Shown: positions 62,635 through 64,000 of the stretch, piece after piece | How positions within the stretch are numbered: position 1 is the stretch's first letter | Layout: each line of letters opens with the position of its first letter | From: Marinobacter sp. 1-4A | GTDB lineage: Bacteria; Pseudomonadota; Gammaproteobacteria; Pseudomonadales; Oleiphilaceae | Assembly: GCF_016597725.1 (NCBI RefSeq) | Contig: NZ_VCGY01000005.1 | Span: forward strand, 248,001-312,000 | Direction of reading: 5' to 3' | Length of the DNA stretch: 64,000 nt | Notes under the pieces: generated by a model | Databases searched by the model: none | Told to the model about the DNA's origin: nothing | The model's input: the letters and a program-made list of their open reading frames with translations, nothing else | Program-made: the position numbers and the translations under genes

Positions 62635-64000
62635 CGCACTGGCTTATCGCTCCGATTCTGATCCCGCTGCTCGGCGGTATTCTTCAGGTATTTATGGGTT
62701 ATGCCCCGATCAGCCTGCGCCGCACGCTCGCAATTGCGACTACCGTGCTTATGCTGGTGTCCGCTGTTGTTTTGTTGGCACTTGCCAGCGATGGCAGCTA
62801 CCGCGTTTATGCCTTCGGCAATTGGCAACCGCCCTTCGGCATTGTGCTGGTGCTCGACAGATTGGCTGCCTTGATGCTGGTGTTAACAGCGGTTCTTGGC
62901 CTGTTTTGCCACATTTATGCGAGCGGCGGTGCCGATGAAGGAAACCGCCAGTTCCACGCATTGTTTCTGTTCCAGCTAATGGGGCTGAACATTGCTTTTC
63001 TCACCGGCGACCTATTTAACCTTTTCGTTGCGTTTGAGGTTCTGCTTATTGCCTCTTACGGGTTGCTCATGCACGGCGGAGGCACATCTCGCACTGTACC
63101 TGGGCTTCATTATGTGGTTCTTAATCTGGCAGGGTCAGCCCTGTTCCTGATCAGCGTCGGCATGATTTACAGCGTAACTGGTACCCTGAACATGGCGGAC
63201 CTAGCTGTAAAAATTCCACAAGTGACAGGCAGCAACCTAAACCTTGTTAAGGCTGGAGGCATGATGCTACTGGTTGTTTTCGGCCTGAAAGCAGCCATCC
63301 TGCCACTCTGTTTCTGGCTACCCAAAGCTTATGCCAGAGCAACCGCCCCTGTTGCCGCCCTGTTTGCGGTGATGACCAAAGTAGGTGTCTACGCCATTGT
63401 GAGAATCTACCCGCTGATATTCGGGGAAAATGCTGGCGAGCTCGCCAATTTAGGTATGGACTGGCTCTTCCCTCTGGCGTTGGTCACACTGAGCATGGGT
63501 GTCATTGGGGCCTTGGGCGCGGATAACCTCAAAACGCTCGTAGCCTGGCAGGTTATTATTTCCGTAGGGACTCTACTCGCTCCTATCTCACTTGGTTCCG
63601 AGGATGGCCTATCGGCTGCTCTGTTTTATCTGGTGAGCACCACCTGGACCGTTGCCGCTCTGTTTTTAGTGGCCGAATTAGTGGCGAGCCAGAGAGGCAC
63701 AGCGGCGGACAAAATTGTAACCGCACCCAAAATGCGCCATAGAACCTTCCTGAGTGTGTTGTTCCTTATCGGTGCAGTAGCCGCTTCCGGCTTGCCACCT
63801 CTGAGCGGATTCTTCGGCAAATTGCTTATTCTTAAGTCCGTAGAGCCCGGCGTTGAAATGGCATGGCTCTGGAGTGTTTTGCTAGTTGGCGGCTTCCTCA
63901 CGCTTATCGCTTACAGCCGGGCTGGCAGTATTGTTTTCTGGTGGAACGTAGATGGCCATCTGGAAACCCCAGAACCCATAAACAACCGAGTAGCGGTTTC
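62631..64000 (+). CDS. mrpD: Mrp antiporter subunit D (cut by window edge)
   Basis: The ATG at 62631 overlaps the mrpC stop by 4 bases; the frame is open to the window end, giving about 456 residues of an expected 500-560. NuoN/NuoM-like antiporter: FLTGDLFNLFVAFEVLLIAS with the conserved acidic residue, LKAAILPLCFWLPKAYARAT, ALFAVMTKVGVYAIVRIYPL, ASGLPPLSGFFGKLLILKSV. Subunits E, F and G presumably follow outside the window. Confidence 0.92.
   Translation, partial: MTHWLIAPILIPLLGGILQVFMGYAPISLRRTLAIATTVLMLVSAVVLLALASDGSYRVYAFGNWQPPFGIVLVLDRLAALMLVLTAVLGLFCHIYASGGADEGNRQFHALFLFQLMGLNIAFLTGDLFNLFVAFEVLLIASYGLLMHGGGTSRTVPGLHYVVLNLAGSALFLISVGMIYSVTGTLNMADLAVKIPQVTGSNLNLVKAGGMMLLVVFGLKAAILPLCFWLPKAYARATAPVAALFAVMTKVGVYAIVRIYPLIFGENAGELANLGMDWLFPLALVTLSMGVIGALGADNLKTLVAWQVIISVGTLLAPISLGSEDGLSAALFYLVSTTWTVAALFLVAELVASQRGTAADKIVTAPKMRHRTFLSVLFLIGAVAASGLPPLSGFFGKLLILKSVEPGVEMAWLWSVLLVGGFLTLIAYSRAGSIVFWWNVDGHLETPEPINNRVAV

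Overview
The window reads as chromosome of a marine, hydrocarbon- and terpenoid-degrading gammaproteobacterium, most like Marinobacter. That rests on protein content (AlkB, a complete atu cluster, a PhaAB-type Mrp antiporter, TRAP and NtrC-type systems) and moderate GC; no rRNA or tRNA gene is present to confirm it. Genes are densely packed, mostly in short operons with overlapping stops and starts. I saw no phage, integron, insertion sequence, CRISPR array or tRNA.

Layout: 1-200 is the start of parE on the minus strand. 0.3-3.5 kb holds a lipid-anchored S8 protease coupled to a PrcB-like lipoprotein. 3.6-7.9 kb is a TRAP-type uptake operon (TatT-like lipoprotein, AdeT-like binding protein, fused DctQM permease). 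8.1-20.4 kb is a full atuR-atuABCDEFGH locus for citronellol/geraniol catabolism, with an operator between the divergent promoters. 20.8-26.7 kb carries a quinone reductase, a TRIC channel, a purine permease plus apt, an FAH-family hydrolase and an ABC1/AarF kinase. 26.9-30.4 kb is a Sir2 deacylase coupled to D-2-hydroxyglutarate dehydrogenase, divergent from serA. 30.5-33.5 kb has an OmpA lipoprotein, two alpha/beta hydrolases and a GIY-YIG protein. 33.5-37.9 kb is an overlapping histidine kinase / sigma-54 regulator / EamA / GIY-YIG unit facing a DUF4168 gene with a candidate sigma-54 promoter. 38.0-41.0 kb is rlmJ, an unknown gene and an MscS channel. 41.1-46.5 kb is a Fur-boxed imelysin / di-heme / imelysin / DUF1513 iron operon. 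46.6-50.1 kb has an MFS protein, DUF4870 protein and chemoreceptor. 50.3-52.8 kb is phoX with a triple Pho box and an acidic lipoprotein. 53.1-57.5 kb is alkB plus crotonase and acyl-CoA dehydrogenase. 57.8-64 kb is a GlxA-type regulator, small ORFs and the start of an mrp operon.

The most unusual signal is a family of nine dispersed snap-back elements (10.7, 14.6, 15.6, 20.4, 20.6, 26.8, 54.5, 55.5 and 57.7 kb). Each has a conserved core of about 50 nt with two small hairpins, enclosed by 23-30 bp arms. The arms are (nearly) perfectly complementary within a copy but largely unrelated between copies. They sit only between genes, three inside the atu operon, mostly in the same orientation relative to the preceding gene, and four lie 28-30 nt before a start codon. 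Two copies carry an extra module of about 80 nt. I do not recognise this family from the literature.

Together the genes describe catabolism of alkanes and acyclic terpenoids through acyl-CoA intermediates, with nutrient scavenging (iron, phosphate, organic solutes) and sodium/proton homeostasis suited to a marine setting.
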